In this document: piece after piece, positions 38,923 to 46,922 of the stretch | Numbering within the stretch: position 1 is the first letter of the stretch | Layout of the letters: every line of letters begins with the position of its first letter | Source of the DNA: Collinsella aerofaciens | GTDB lineage: Bacteria > Actinomycetota > Coriobacteriia > Coriobacteriales > Coriobacteriaceae | DNA length: 64,000 bases | Direction: 5' to 3' | Assembly: GCF_028206795.1 (NCBI RefSeq) | Contig: NZ_JAQLFJ010000003.1 | Coordinates: 134,850 to 198,849 of the forward strand | Made by a program: the position numbers and the translations under genes | The notes under the pieces: model-generated | The model's database searches: none | Told to the model about the DNA's origin: nothing | Seen by the model: the letters and a program-made list of their open reading frames with translations, nothing else

Positions 38923-41805
38923 CTAAATAAATACGTCGACGAGGATGGGCATAAGGTTGAGCAGGCCAAACACCAGCGCCACGCCCCAGCCGAGCTTAAC
39001 GCAGCTGCGCCAGGTGCTACGGGCGAAGGTGTTGTCGATCAGGACCTCGACAAAATACGTCGCGGCCATCACGACCAGGGCTACAACCCAGCTCACGGGG
39101 TTGTCCCAGACAAAGAACATGCCCACCCACATCAAAAACAGCACGGTCTCGCACCAGTGCATAAGGGTCATCTTGGCCAGCGTGCCGCCGCTCATCTCGG
39201 TGGCGACGCCCTGGACGATCTCCTGATGCGCATGATGCGAGTACGAAAGGTCAAACGGCGACTTGCGCAGCTTGATGGTAAGCACCGCGAGCAACGCGAG
39301 GAAAATGGGCGCGCTGTGCACGATGATGGGGACCGACTGCCCCGTCACGGCGATGGAATCAAAGCTGTCGGTGGCAAGGTACAGGCCCACGCTCATCAGC
39401 AAAACGGCGGGCTCGTAACTCATAACCTGCAGTAACTCACGATCGGCGCCAACCTGGGCAAACGGGCTTTGCGTCGAGGCGGACGCCAGCACCACAAAGA
39501 TCGCGGCGAGCGTCACCATAAAAGCGCACAGTAGCGTGTTAGAGCCCGACACAAAGATGCCGCCGCCCACCACGGTAAAGATGAGCGCGCACGCCATATA
39601 GGTATCGTCCATGGTGTTTACGCTGGCGGGGGCCTTGCGCAGCAGCTTGGCAACGTCGTAGAAGGGCTGCAGCAGGCGCGGGCCCACGCGGCCCTGCATG
39701 CGGGCGGACAGCTTGCGGTCGATGCCGTCGATCAGGCCGCCCACAAGCGGCGCCAGTAAGGCAAATGCCACGGTGCCAATAAAAATGCCCACGACGCCCG
39801 AACCTTCAAAATACTTGCCGCGCAGCACCGAGGGCGCACTCATGGCAAGTCGCTCGGGCCCAATCCACGCGCAACACAGCAGCGCAAACAAGATAATGCT
39901 GCAGCACACGACGCTACCCGCGGGGCCAATACGCTTCTCGCCAAGGGCGTCCTCCGAGTACCAATTGCGCTTTTCGGCCTTCACCTCGTGTCCCATCGAG
40001 CCGCGGAAATGGCGATATTTGTCGGTCCCCACGCCCGAAAGGTACACGTTGACGTGCGGTTTGTTGCTCACGCGGAATGAAGTCAGCAGCACCACGGCGA
40101 TAAACGCCACGATAACCACCATCAGGTACATGGCGTCCTTGCCAATAACGTACGGCACGCGGCCAAACACCATGGCCAAGTAAGGCGACACCAGACCGCT
40201 CGAGATAACCGGGAACGCCACGCAGCACAGAATCAGCAGCGCGGCGATGGTGTTGAGGGCCATCCATTCGGTCTTATGGACATTGACCTCAACGTTTTGA
40301 GCCGTGGGGTCGACACCCGAAAGCTTGGCAAGCCACTTGCCCCAGAAGAAGAACGTCGCGGCCGAGCCAAAGGCCAGCACCATGATCATGAGCACGTTGC
40401 CAGTCTGCGCGAACGCCACCAGGGCGCCCCACTTGGACACGAGCATGCCAAACGGCGCCACAAACATGCCCATGATGCCCAGCATCATCAGACGCGTCAG
40501 GTGCGGCATGCGGCTGAACATACCGTCCATGTCCTCGATATCGCGGCTGCCGATATGATGCTCGGCCGTGCCCACGCACAGGAACAGCAGCGACTTTGCC
40601 ACCGTGTGGAACAGGATCAGAAAGATGGCCGCCCATACGGCCTCGGGCGCGCCGACACCCAGGCAGGCACTGATGAGGCCCAAGTTGGAAATGGTGGAGT
40701 ACGCGAGCACGCGTTTGGCGTTGCTCTGCGAGATGGCCATGAGGGCAGCAAGCAAAAACGTGATGGCGCCCACACTCGTGACCATAAAGCCGGTTACGGG
40801 ATAGATAGCATAGAGCGGGCTCAGCTTGACCATTAGGAACACGCCGGCTTTAACCATGGTTGACGAGTGCAGCAGGGCGCTCGTGGGAGTGGGGGCAACC
40901 ATAGCACCCAACAGCCACGTGTGGAACGGCATCTGTGCGGCCTTGGTGAGTGCGGCGAGCGACAACAGGATGATCGGCATCACCAGCAGTGCGGATTGCG
41001 CGGTACCGGCGCCGGAAAGCTCGATCATGCCCGAGATGGTCAGCGGCATGCCGTTAACGTGCAAGAACATAAGGCCCGCCAAAAACGCGATACCGCCCAG
41101 CATGTTAAGGATGATCTGGGTGAAAGCGTTCTTGATGGCCTCGGGCGTGCGCGTGTAGCCAATCATAAGGAACGAGCACACGGTGGTGATTTCCCAGCCG
41201 CAGAACAGCCACTCAAGGTTGTCGCTCGTCACGATGACGAACATGGCCGAGAGGAACAGGAACATAAGCGCCAGGAACTGCGGGCGACGGTCGGGCGCGG
41301 TCTGCCCGCGCAGTGCGGCCTCGTGCTCGTCGTGGGCCTGGAAGTCCTTCATATAACCCAAGGCATACACGCAGATGAGGCTGCCAACAATGCCGACGGC
41401 GAGGACCATGATCACGCTCATGTAGTCCAGGTAGAGCGGCGTCGCCGTGACGGCTTCGACCGCGGGCAGCGTCATGGCTGCAAAGGCGAACGAGCCCACC
41501 AGCTGGACTATGCCGAGCACCATGGCGAGCGCGTTCCTATATTTGTACGCGTTGTACAGGATTACGGCGCACAGGATGACGTCGATGACGGAGCTGATGA
41601 TCGAGAGCACATGCGAGGTGCCGGAGGCAACCTCAAAGCTCTGCGGACCCATGCCAAAAAACATGACGGCGACTACAACTGTCACCGCCATAATAATGCC
41701 GGAGCCTATGAGCCCCACCGCATCGCGGGCGCGGTCACCGCGCGCGAGCAGCATGCCCAGCGCCGGTACCAGCGGAAACAGGGTAAGGAAATACAGTAGC
41801 GTCAT
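38923..41805 (-). CDS. Fused hydrogenase membrane subunit: NuoL/EchA-like antiporter plus NuoH/EchB-like
   Basis: 960 residues in one frame. Residues 1 to about 640 are a Mrp/NuoL-type ion-pump subunit with the conserved segments CGWEITTVCSFLMIGYTRTP and KAAQMPFHTWLLGAMVAPTP followed by TSALLHSS. From about 660 on it is NuoH/EchB-like (SARMQGRVGPRLLQPFYDVA; IKLRKSPFDLSYSHHAHQEI). In known Ech hydrogenases these are two proteins. The fusion would fix the pump next to the quinone-site-like subunit. First gene of the operon; the order is membrane fusion, NuoB, NuoC, NuoD, NuoI-like. Confidence 0.9.
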   Translation of the reverse strand: MTLLYFLTLFPLVPALGMLLARGDRARDAVGLIGSGIIMAVTVVVAVMFFGMGPQSFEVASGTSHVLSIISSVIDVILCAVILYNAYKYRNALAMVLGIVQLVGSFAFAAMTLPAVEAVTATPLYLDYMSVIMVLAVGIVGSLICVYALGYMKDFQAHDEHEAALRGQTAPDRRPQFLALMFLFLSAMFVIVTSDNLEWLFCGWEITTVCSFLMIGYTRTPEAIKNAFTQIILNMLGGIAFLAGLMFLHVNGMPLTISGMIELSGAGTAQSALLVMPIILLSLAALTKAAQMPFHTWLLGAMVAPTPTSALLHSSTMVKAGVFLMVKLSPLYAIYPVTGFMVTSVGAITFLLAALMAISQSNAKRVLAYSTISNLGLISACLGVGAPEAVWAAIFLILFHTVAKSLLFLCVGTAEHHIGSRDIEDMDGMFSRMPHLTRLMMLGIMGMFVAPFGMLVSKWGALVAFAQTGNVLMIMVLAFGSAATFFFWGKWLAKLSGVDPTAQNVEVNVHKTEWMALNTIAALLILCCVAFPVISSGLVSPYLAMVFGRVPYVIGKDAMYLMVVIVAFIAVVLLTSFRVSNKPHVNVYLSGVGTDKYRHFRGSMGHEVKAEKRNWYSEDALGEKRIGPAGSVVCCSIILFALLCCAWIGPERLAMSAPSVLRGKYFEGSGVVGIFIGTVAFALLAPLVGGLIDGIDRKLSARMQGRVGPRLLQPFYDVAKLLRKAPASVNTMDDTYMACALIFTVVGGGIFVSGSNTLLCAFMVTLAAIFVVLASASTQSPFAQVGADRELLQVMSYEPAVLLMSVGLYLATDSFDSIAVTGQSVPIIVHSAPIFLALLAVLTIKLRKSPFDLSYSHHAHQEIVQGVATEMSGGTLAKMTLMHWCETVLFLMWVGMFFVWDNPVSWVVALVVMAATYFVEVLIDNTFARSTWRSCVKLGWGVALVFGLLNLMPILVDVFI

Positions 41806-41956
41806 ACCATCACTCCCCCATGCAAAAACGCTGCAATTGTTTAACGTTATAGCTCAATTGAGGAGTAGCGGCGACAGGTTTTCGGTCAACTGGGGAGTTT
41901 TAGGCGTACGAGGCAAGGAGCCTGTCCGCATTGGAGTAGAGGGGCGGCAAGAAAAA

Positions 41957-41974
41957 TGCGCCCCTGTGGGCGCA
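41957..41974 (-). terminator. Terminator of the HTH gene at 41987-42382
   Basis: TGCGCCC (41957-41963) pairs with GGGCGCA (41968-41974). On the minus strand it is followed by TTTTTCTT. Confidence 0.75.
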
Positions 41975-41986
41975 CCATCCCGTTTG

Positions 41987-42382
41987 CTATTCCGCCTTTT
42001 TAACGCGCGGCTTGCGACCGCGCGGCTTATCGACCAGTGCGGACTCACCGCTCTCACGGTACTGACGGCACCAAGCCTTGACCGAAGACTCGCTGGGAAT
42101 CTTGTGCTTGATCATGGCCTCGCGAACCGTCAAGCCGTTTTCCAGACGGTCCTTAACCACAGCGAGCTTTACGTCGTACGAATAGGTGTGATGATGCGAA
42201 CCGGCATTGAGAACGGCGTCGGCACCGCCCACGGCATACGCGCGGGCCCACTGACGAGCCGTGGCCTGGGGAATGCCAAGCTCCGCAGCGAGGGCGCGAT
42301 GACCGACCCCCTCTTGGAGGATCTCGACGGCGCGCTGCCTAACCTCGGGCGCATGCGTGCGAGTCCTAGTTGCTTCCGACAT
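41987..42382 (-). CDS. Small helix-turn-helix protein, IS3 OrfA-like
   Basis: 131 residues with two HTH units: VRQRAVEILQEGVGHRALAA...TARQWARAY (about 12-50) and LAVVKDRLENGLTVREAM...SVKAWCRQY (about 72-110). The C-terminus is basic (KPRGRKPRVKK). This is the layout of IS3/IS150-family OrfA (InsJ-like), but there is no OrfB transposase next to it, so it is either a domesticated DNA-binding protein or an IS relic. GTG at 42391 is an alternative start. Its terminator is at 41957-41974. Confidence 0.65.
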   Translation of the reverse strand: MSEATRTRTHAPEVRQRAVEILQEGVGHRALAAELGIPQATARQWARAYAVGGADAVLNAGSHHHTYSYDVKLAVVKDRLENGLTVREAMIKHKIPSESSVKAWCRQYRESGESALVDKPRGRKPRVKKAE

Positions 42383-42391
42383 ATCTGCCAC

Positions 42392-42718
42392 TTCTTAGCC
42401 TTAACCGTTAATCTGCCTTCTTACGTGCAAGTTAGATAGTAGCATTTTACTGTTTGCTCAAAGCAGTTAATTAAAATAGACGCGGCGTTATCTGGGCATT
42501 TGGCACCAAATTACGACATTTCTTTATCGATTATTTACGCTGGTAGCTGACTCACGGCTAATCGTCATTCGCTTGTCAACAAAATTGGCATCTCTTTATG
42601 TCCTTTGGTATAGAGGATATGGTTATTAACCCCTCCCCCAATAATTTTGAGTGATCTGCGAGGCAGTAGACGTCCTCACTCCTCATGATTACCGCGCATT
42701 GCCATCCACCGGAGCAAA
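42392..42718. other. AT-rich gene-free stretch upstream of the HTH gene
   Basis: About 330 bases with much lower GC than the surroundings (around 42430-42650), containing TTAATTAAAATAG and CTTTATCGATTATTTACG. It probably holds the promoter of the HTH gene. I see no RNA gene or ORF of merit. Confidence 0.4.
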
Positions 42719-42719
42719 A

Positions 42720-42763
42720 CAAAAAGGGCGAGACCTGCGCGCTTGCAGGCCCCGCACCGGTTG
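42720..42763 (-). terminator. Terminator of the enoate-reductase-like gene
   Basis: CCTGC (42734-42738) with GCAGG (42745-42749), extended imperfectly on both sides, is followed on the minus strand by CCCTTTTTGTTTTG. It lies about 70 bases past the stop. Confidence 0.6.
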
Positions 42764-42829
42764 ACATCCGACGGGACACAGCCGGGCGAGACGGATCCGT
42801 GCTACCGCCCCGCCTGGCCGCGAAGTTAA

Positions 42830-44860
42830 CTACAGCTCGTTGGCCGCGTGATATGCCGTGCGAATGGCGCTCGCGATGTCGGCGGTGCGCTCGCCCGAGC
42901 AGTCTCCCACGCAGGTCACGGGCACCGTCACGCCATCCAGGTCAAACGCGTTGGCCTTGGAGCCCACGGCCATCACCACGTAATCGCAGGCGATCTTTAC
43001 CGGCTCCTCGGCGCCGTCCTCGGTAGTGCGAATGGCCTCCACGCCCTCGTCGGTAATGGCGGTCAGGCGGGTCTTCACGTGCTGCTCCACGTTGTGCTCT
43101 GCAAAGTCGCTCATAATCAGCGGCAGAATGGTCTCGGACTCGCCCGCGGCAATCTTGTCGAGCATCTCGACAATCGCCACCTCGCAGCCGCGCTGCAGCA
43201 GGTACTCGGCAGTCTCGGTGCCCACCAGGCCACCGCCAATGACGGCGACGCGGCCCGTAAGCTCCGCCTTGCCGGCCAGCACATCCCAGCTCGAGACGAC
43301 CTTCTCCGAGTCAGCGCCCGGAACGGGGATGACCACGTCGTGCGCGCCCACAGCCACAATCGCGGCGTCGGCGGCGTTGAGATCCGTGGGGCTAGCGGCA
43401 TGGTTGAGCTCAACCTTCACGCCCAGGCCGGGCAGAATCTTCTCGTAATACTCGACCGAGCGCATAATCTCATCCTTGCGCGGAGGCGCGGCCGCCAGCA
43501 CAATCTGGCCGCCCAAGTGATCGCTCGCCTCATAGACGGTCACGTCGTAGCCGCGTTTGGCCGCCACGCGCGCGGCCTCCAGGCCGGCGATGCCGCCGCC
43601 CACCACGGCGATCTTCTTGTCGCCCTCACCCGGTTTAATGGCGATGGTCGCCTCGTCGCCGTTCTCGGCATTGAGCACGCACGAGATGTACTTGCGGTTT
43701 TGAATCGCGTCGACGCAGCCCTTGTTGCAGTTGAGGCACTCGCGAATGGGCTCACCCGTGGCGGCCTTCAGCGCAATGTCGGGGTCGCACATGAGCGAGC
43801 GGCCATAGGCGATAATGTCGGCCGCGCCGTCCTCAAGAATCTTCTCGCCAGCCTCGACCGAGACAACGCGGCCGACGGTTGCCACCGGCACGGAGACCAG
43901 GGCCTTGACGCGCTCGGCCACGGGCAGCGTCCAGTTGTAGGGCATGGCGCCCATGGGCGGAATGGTGTCGCCCATGTTGCCGGTGTGGTTTGCCTGCGCC
44001 ACCTGGATCATGTCGATGCCGGCGGCCTCGAGCAGCTTGGCAAACTCGCAGGCCTCGTCGGGCAGCAGGCCGCCCTTGCCGCGCTGCGTGCCGTCGGGGT
44101 TCTCCATGATCACGGGGAGCTTGTACTCCACCATCAGCTCCGGCGCGGCCTCCTTAATGGCGGCGACAACCTCCAGCGCGTAGCGGACGCGGTTCTCGAA
44201 CGAGCCGCCGTACTCATCGGTGCGCTGGTTGAGGATGGCCGAGCACAGCGAACCCACCAGGCGGTCGCCGTGGACCTCGATGGCGTCGATCCCAGCCTGC
44301 TGCGCGCGGGCGGCCGAGGCGGCGATGGCTTCCTTGATCTGGGTGAGCTGCTCCACGCTCGCCTCGTTCACAAAGTGCTGCATATCGTGGTGCAGCTTGG
44401 CGTAGGCCTGCTTGCGAATCTCGTTGGACTCGGCCATCTTGGCGGCAAAGGTCTCCTCGTCGCCGGCGGCCTTGGCCTCCTGCGCGGCCTTGGCGGCGGC
44501 CATGGAGCCCATGACCATGCGGCCGACGCCGGGCACGTCGTACTCGGGGTGGAACAGCTGCAGTGCGACCTTGGCACCGTGCTTGTGGACGGCGTCGGCC
44601 AGCGCCTTAAACGTGGGGATCTGGGCGTCGGTCGCCAGCTTGGGCGTGGGGCTTGCAGTCATTACGGGAGCGACGTCGCCGATGACGATGTAGCTCACGC
44701 CGCCGCGGGCCAGGCGCTCGTAAAAGGCCAGGCTGCGCTCGCCAATGGAGCCGTCGCGCTCCTCATAGCCGGTGGTTAGCGGCGGGAACATAATGCGGTT
44801 CTTGAGCTCAAGGGGGCCAACCGTAATGGGCTGGAGCAGCTTGGATGCAGGTGCGGTCAT
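42830..44860 (-). CDS. NADH:flavin oxidoreductase / 2,4-dienoyl-CoA or 2-enoate reductase type (FMN, FAD, [4Fe-4S])
   Basis: 676 residues. Residues 1-360 are an Old-Yellow-Enzyme barrel (LKNRIMFPPLTTGYEERDGS; NQRTDEYGGSFENRVRYALE). A cluster motif CLNCNKGC...C follows near 370-390. An FAD/NAD(P) half begins at VVGGGIAGLEAARVAAKRG, and a second Rossmann motif reads VAVIGGGLVGTETAEYLL. This layout is shared by enoate reductases, BaiCD/BaiH-type bile-acid enzymes and other reductases of gut anaerobes, so the substrate cannot be told. The ATG at 44858-44860 is spaced better from GAGAGG than the one at 44866. Confidence 0.88.
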   Translation of the reverse strand: MTAPASKLLQPITVGPLELKNRIMFPPLTTGYEERDGSIGERSLAFYERLARGGVSYIVIGDVAPVMTASPTPKLATDAQIPTFKALADAVHKHGAKVALQLFHPEYDVPGVGRMVMGSMAAAKAAQEAKAAGDEETFAAKMAESNEIRKQAYAKLHHDMQHFVNEASVEQLTQIKEAIAASAARAQQAGIDAIEVHGDRLVGSLCSAILNQRTDEYGGSFENRVRYALEVVAAIKEAAPELMVEYKLPVIMENPDGTQRGKGGLLPDEACEFAKLLEAAGIDMIQVAQANHTGNMGDTIPPMGAMPYNWTLPVAERVKALVSVPVATVGRVVSVEAGEKILEDGAADIIAYGRSLMCDPDIALKAATGEPIRECLNCNKGCVDAIQNRKYISCVLNAENGDEATIAIKPGEGDKKIAVVGGGIAGLEAARVAAKRGYDVTVYEASDHLGGQIVLAAAPPRKDEIMRSVEYYEKILPGLGVKVELNHAASPTDLNAADAAIVAVGAHDVVIPVPGADSEKVVSSWDVLAGKAELTGRVAVIGGGLVGTETAEYLLQRGCEVAIVEMLDKIAAGESETILPLIMSDFAEHNVEQHVKTRLTAITDEGVEAIRTTEDGAEEPVKIACDYVVMAVGSKANAFDLDGVTVPVTCVGDCSGERTADIASAIRTAYHAANEL

Positions 44861-44997
44861 GGACATTCCTCTCTTGTAGGCGCGGCGGCGATGATGCCGC
44901 GTAGTTACAACGAGGATATGGCATGGGGGCACGAGGGCGCAACGGAAATCGGCGGATAGCGGGTAAGGGCTGGTGGATGGGGTGGGCCTGGCCGCGG

Positions 44998-45222
44998 GTT
45001 TGTCTCAATCTGTAACGGTAAGACCCTATTTTGCCGAGCAACTGTTACAGATCGAGACAAACCAAACCCGCCTGCTAGAAAATCTCAATCTGTAACAACA
45101 ACTCGGCAAAATCCGTCCCTCGTGTTACAGATTTAGACAAACGGGGGCCGGCTGCCGGAAAATCTCGATCTGTAACATCTAGCCGTCCAAATCGGGTCTA
45201 CGCGTTACAGATCGAGATTTTG
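44998..45222. repeat. Array of three palindromic units (CTGTAAC / GTTACAG arms)
   Basis: Three units of about 62-65 bases, each with arms of about 18 bases around a spacer of about 27: 44998-45016 with 45044-45062; 45079-45096 with 45124-45142; 45159-45176 with 45204-45221. Arms share TCTCRATCTGTAAC and GTTACAGATYKAGA. Spacers differ. It lies between the enoate-reductase-like gene's upstream region and the tRNA fragment, just outside the mobile element. Confidence 0.75.
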
Positions 45223-45265
45223 TTTGAGAGGTTGAAAACCGTGCCGAAAACACGGTCCCGGAATA

Positions 45266-45299
45266 ACAAAAAAGCTCGCCGGCTAGGCCGACGAGCTGC
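45266..45299 (-). terminator. Original terminator of the initiator tRNA, left behind at the far end of the element
   Basis: AGCTCGCCGGC (45273-45283) pairs imperfectly with GCCGACGAGCT (45287-45297). On the minus strand it is followed by TTTTTTGTTATT. It lies directly past the tRNA 3' fragment and would have terminated the tRNA before insertion. Confidence 0.75.
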
Positions 45300-45355
45300 A
45301 AGTTCTTGGTCGCGGGGGCAGGATTTGAACCTACGACCTCCGGGTTATGAGCCCG
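45292..45355 (-). repeat. Left attachment site: 64-bp direct repeat with 49-nt tRNA-iMet fragment
   Basis: Identical over 64 bases to 59821-59884. 45307-45355 is the 3' part of the tRNA (from the anticodon stem to CCA), including CAT anticodon; after 45355 the sequence departs (TAGTTTCC) and no acceptor 5' half exists, so it is not a functional tRNA. Confidence 0.92.
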
Positions 45356-45370
45356 TAGTTTCCAAACTAT

Positions 45371-45398
45371 TTGACACTCTTTGATACCGCTTGACACC
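45371..45398 (+). repeat. Three TTGAYAC direct repeats at 10-base spacing beside the left attachment site
   Basis: TTGACACT (45371), TTGATACC (45381) and TTGACACC (45391) are spaced exactly 10 bases. Position between attachment site and integrase suggests arm-type integrase or excisionase binding sites (inference). Confidence 0.5.
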
Positions 45399-45499
45399 GT
45401 TATATAAGCAGGTAGATATGCATTTCTTCCAAAAACCCCAAATATCGGTTCTGTTCAATTTCGACCAAAATTCGACCACTGAAAACTTGACTTCCGCCA

Positions 45500-45586
45500 C
45501 TGCGTGGCATACGCTCGGAGCAGCGCACCCGAAGCGCCCGCTTCACGGGCCGCACGGGCGTGCTGCTCCGAGCGTATGCCACGCAG
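45500..45586. repeat. Perfect 25-bp inverted repeat before the integrase gene
   Basis: 45500-45524 and 45562-45586 are exact inverted copies (TGCGTGGCATACGCTCGGAG type). A GAAGCG/CGCTTC hairpin (45531-45536, 45539-45544) lies inside the loop. It ends 43 bases before the integrase start. Could be a terminator, a replication or attachment structure, or an attenuator. Confidence 0.65.
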
Positions 45587-45629
45587 CCATGGAGTCACAC
45601 TCGTATTCATTTGACCAAAGGATCGGCAC

Positions 45630-46921
45630 ATGAGCAGGCCTCTTGTCGTTGGTAAGGGAAGCGCCCTTAAAAGCAAGACGCAGAAAAACGTCTACTATAT
45701 CAGGCACAACATGGGCAAAGACCCCGTTACCGGCAAATATAGGTACTCACCTCGCCGAAAGGTCTATGCGAAGAACAAGTCGGAATTGAGAGCCGAGCTC
45801 GAAGCATATAAGGCTGAGCTCAATAGCGGGCTCACCATCAAAGACCCCGATAAGACCGTTTATCAGTACACCAAAGAGTTCCACGACGATCGCGTGGACG
45901 CCGAGACCATCAGCCCGCTTGCCCTTGACCGCGAAGAGCTTGAAATTAAGGAAATACAGGAGCTTTTCGGCAATTATCCCGTAAAGGACCTGAGGTCCCA
46001 CATAATAAACGCCGGTTATGCTGAAGCCCGCAAAAGTGGAAGATTCTCCGAATCTGAGCTGCATAAAATCAGTGTAAAACTGAATCAGATTATGAAGGCC
46101 GCCATGCTTGACGACTTGATTGTCAAGAACCCCTGCGCCGGTACCGTCATCCCGCGGCCCAAAGGAAAAGAGAGGCAGGCTCTTTCCCTCGATGAAGCCC
46201 GGAGGCTTCTCTCCCTCCTCCTTTCACAGGAGATGGACTCCCACAGAATAGGCACTCTCCTGTTGCTCGATACCGGCATGCGCCGCGGAGAGATGCTCGG
46301 ACTCAGATGGGGCGACGTCCATTTTGGCGACGGCTATGTCCGCATCGACGGACAGTATGCCGCCGACAAGCTGGTCAGAGACCCAAAGAGCTCAACGGGA
46401 AAAAGGTCCGTCTCTTTGAGCCCGCTTGCACTCGAGAGGCTCGCCGCCTGGCGCGAGCTTCAGCGCACGCTTCTCGCCGAAGTCGACCTCGAACAGGCTT
46501 CTGGCACCCCGATTGTGCACACATTAGTCGATCCCCAAAGAAACACGAGGGCTAAAACTAAAGATGACAAAAAAGAAAGAGGGGGCCAGTCGCCATCGCG
46601 CACATGGACCCAAATTGCTTTTCGCGATGGTTCCGCGAATGGTGCTCGGACTATGGCTTTGGGCAGTTCAGAGAAATCACGCACTACATTGAGCGAGACG
46701 GAAAGAGGTACGCTCGAGGTACAAAGTACTCCGGCCTGACCCCACACATGCTCAGGCACACGCAGGCAACGTTGCTGATCGGAGAGAACGTCGACATCAA
46801 AACCGTCAGCAGCCGCCTCGGGCACAGCACCGTCAAGCTCACGCTAGACACCTATGCACACGCAATTGCCGCCAAGGACCAGGCCGCCGCAAACACCATC
46901 GGCAACTTGCTTTCAAATTAA
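45630..46921 (+). pseudogene. Tyrosine recombinase/integrase, split by a frameshift
   Basis: The first frame (45630-46739) carries the N-terminal SAM-like and core-binding regions and the first catalytic Arg in LLLDTGMRRGEMLGLRWGDV. After about residue 315 it becomes meaningless. The second frame (from upstream of 46604 to 46921) continues with DPNCFSRWFREWC, HMLRHTQATLL (His, Arg) and GHSTVKLTLDTYAH (His and nucleophile Tyr). The shift is equivalent to one lost base and lies near A6 (46567-46572) and G5 (46579-46583) runs. It may be a real mutation, a sequencing error or, less likely, programmed frameshifting. Without a shift the protein lacks its active site. Homologues act at tRNA genes. 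Confidence 0.85.
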
Positions 46922-46922
46922 A

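Noticed and set aside
38923..41805. Respiratory complex I rather than hydrogenase
   Set aside because: The NuoD-like partner has both CxxC nickel motifs and no NuoE, F or G genes are present.
44998..45222. CRISPR array
   Set aside because: Only three units, the repeats are inverted pairs rather than direct repeats, and no cas gene is near.
45307..45355. Second tRNA-Met gene
   Set aside because: Only the 3' 49 bases are present; the acceptor 5' strand and D-arm are missing.
45565..45630. Insertion sequence at the 25-bp inverted repeat
   Set aside because: Only 37 bases lie between the arms and no transposase is present.
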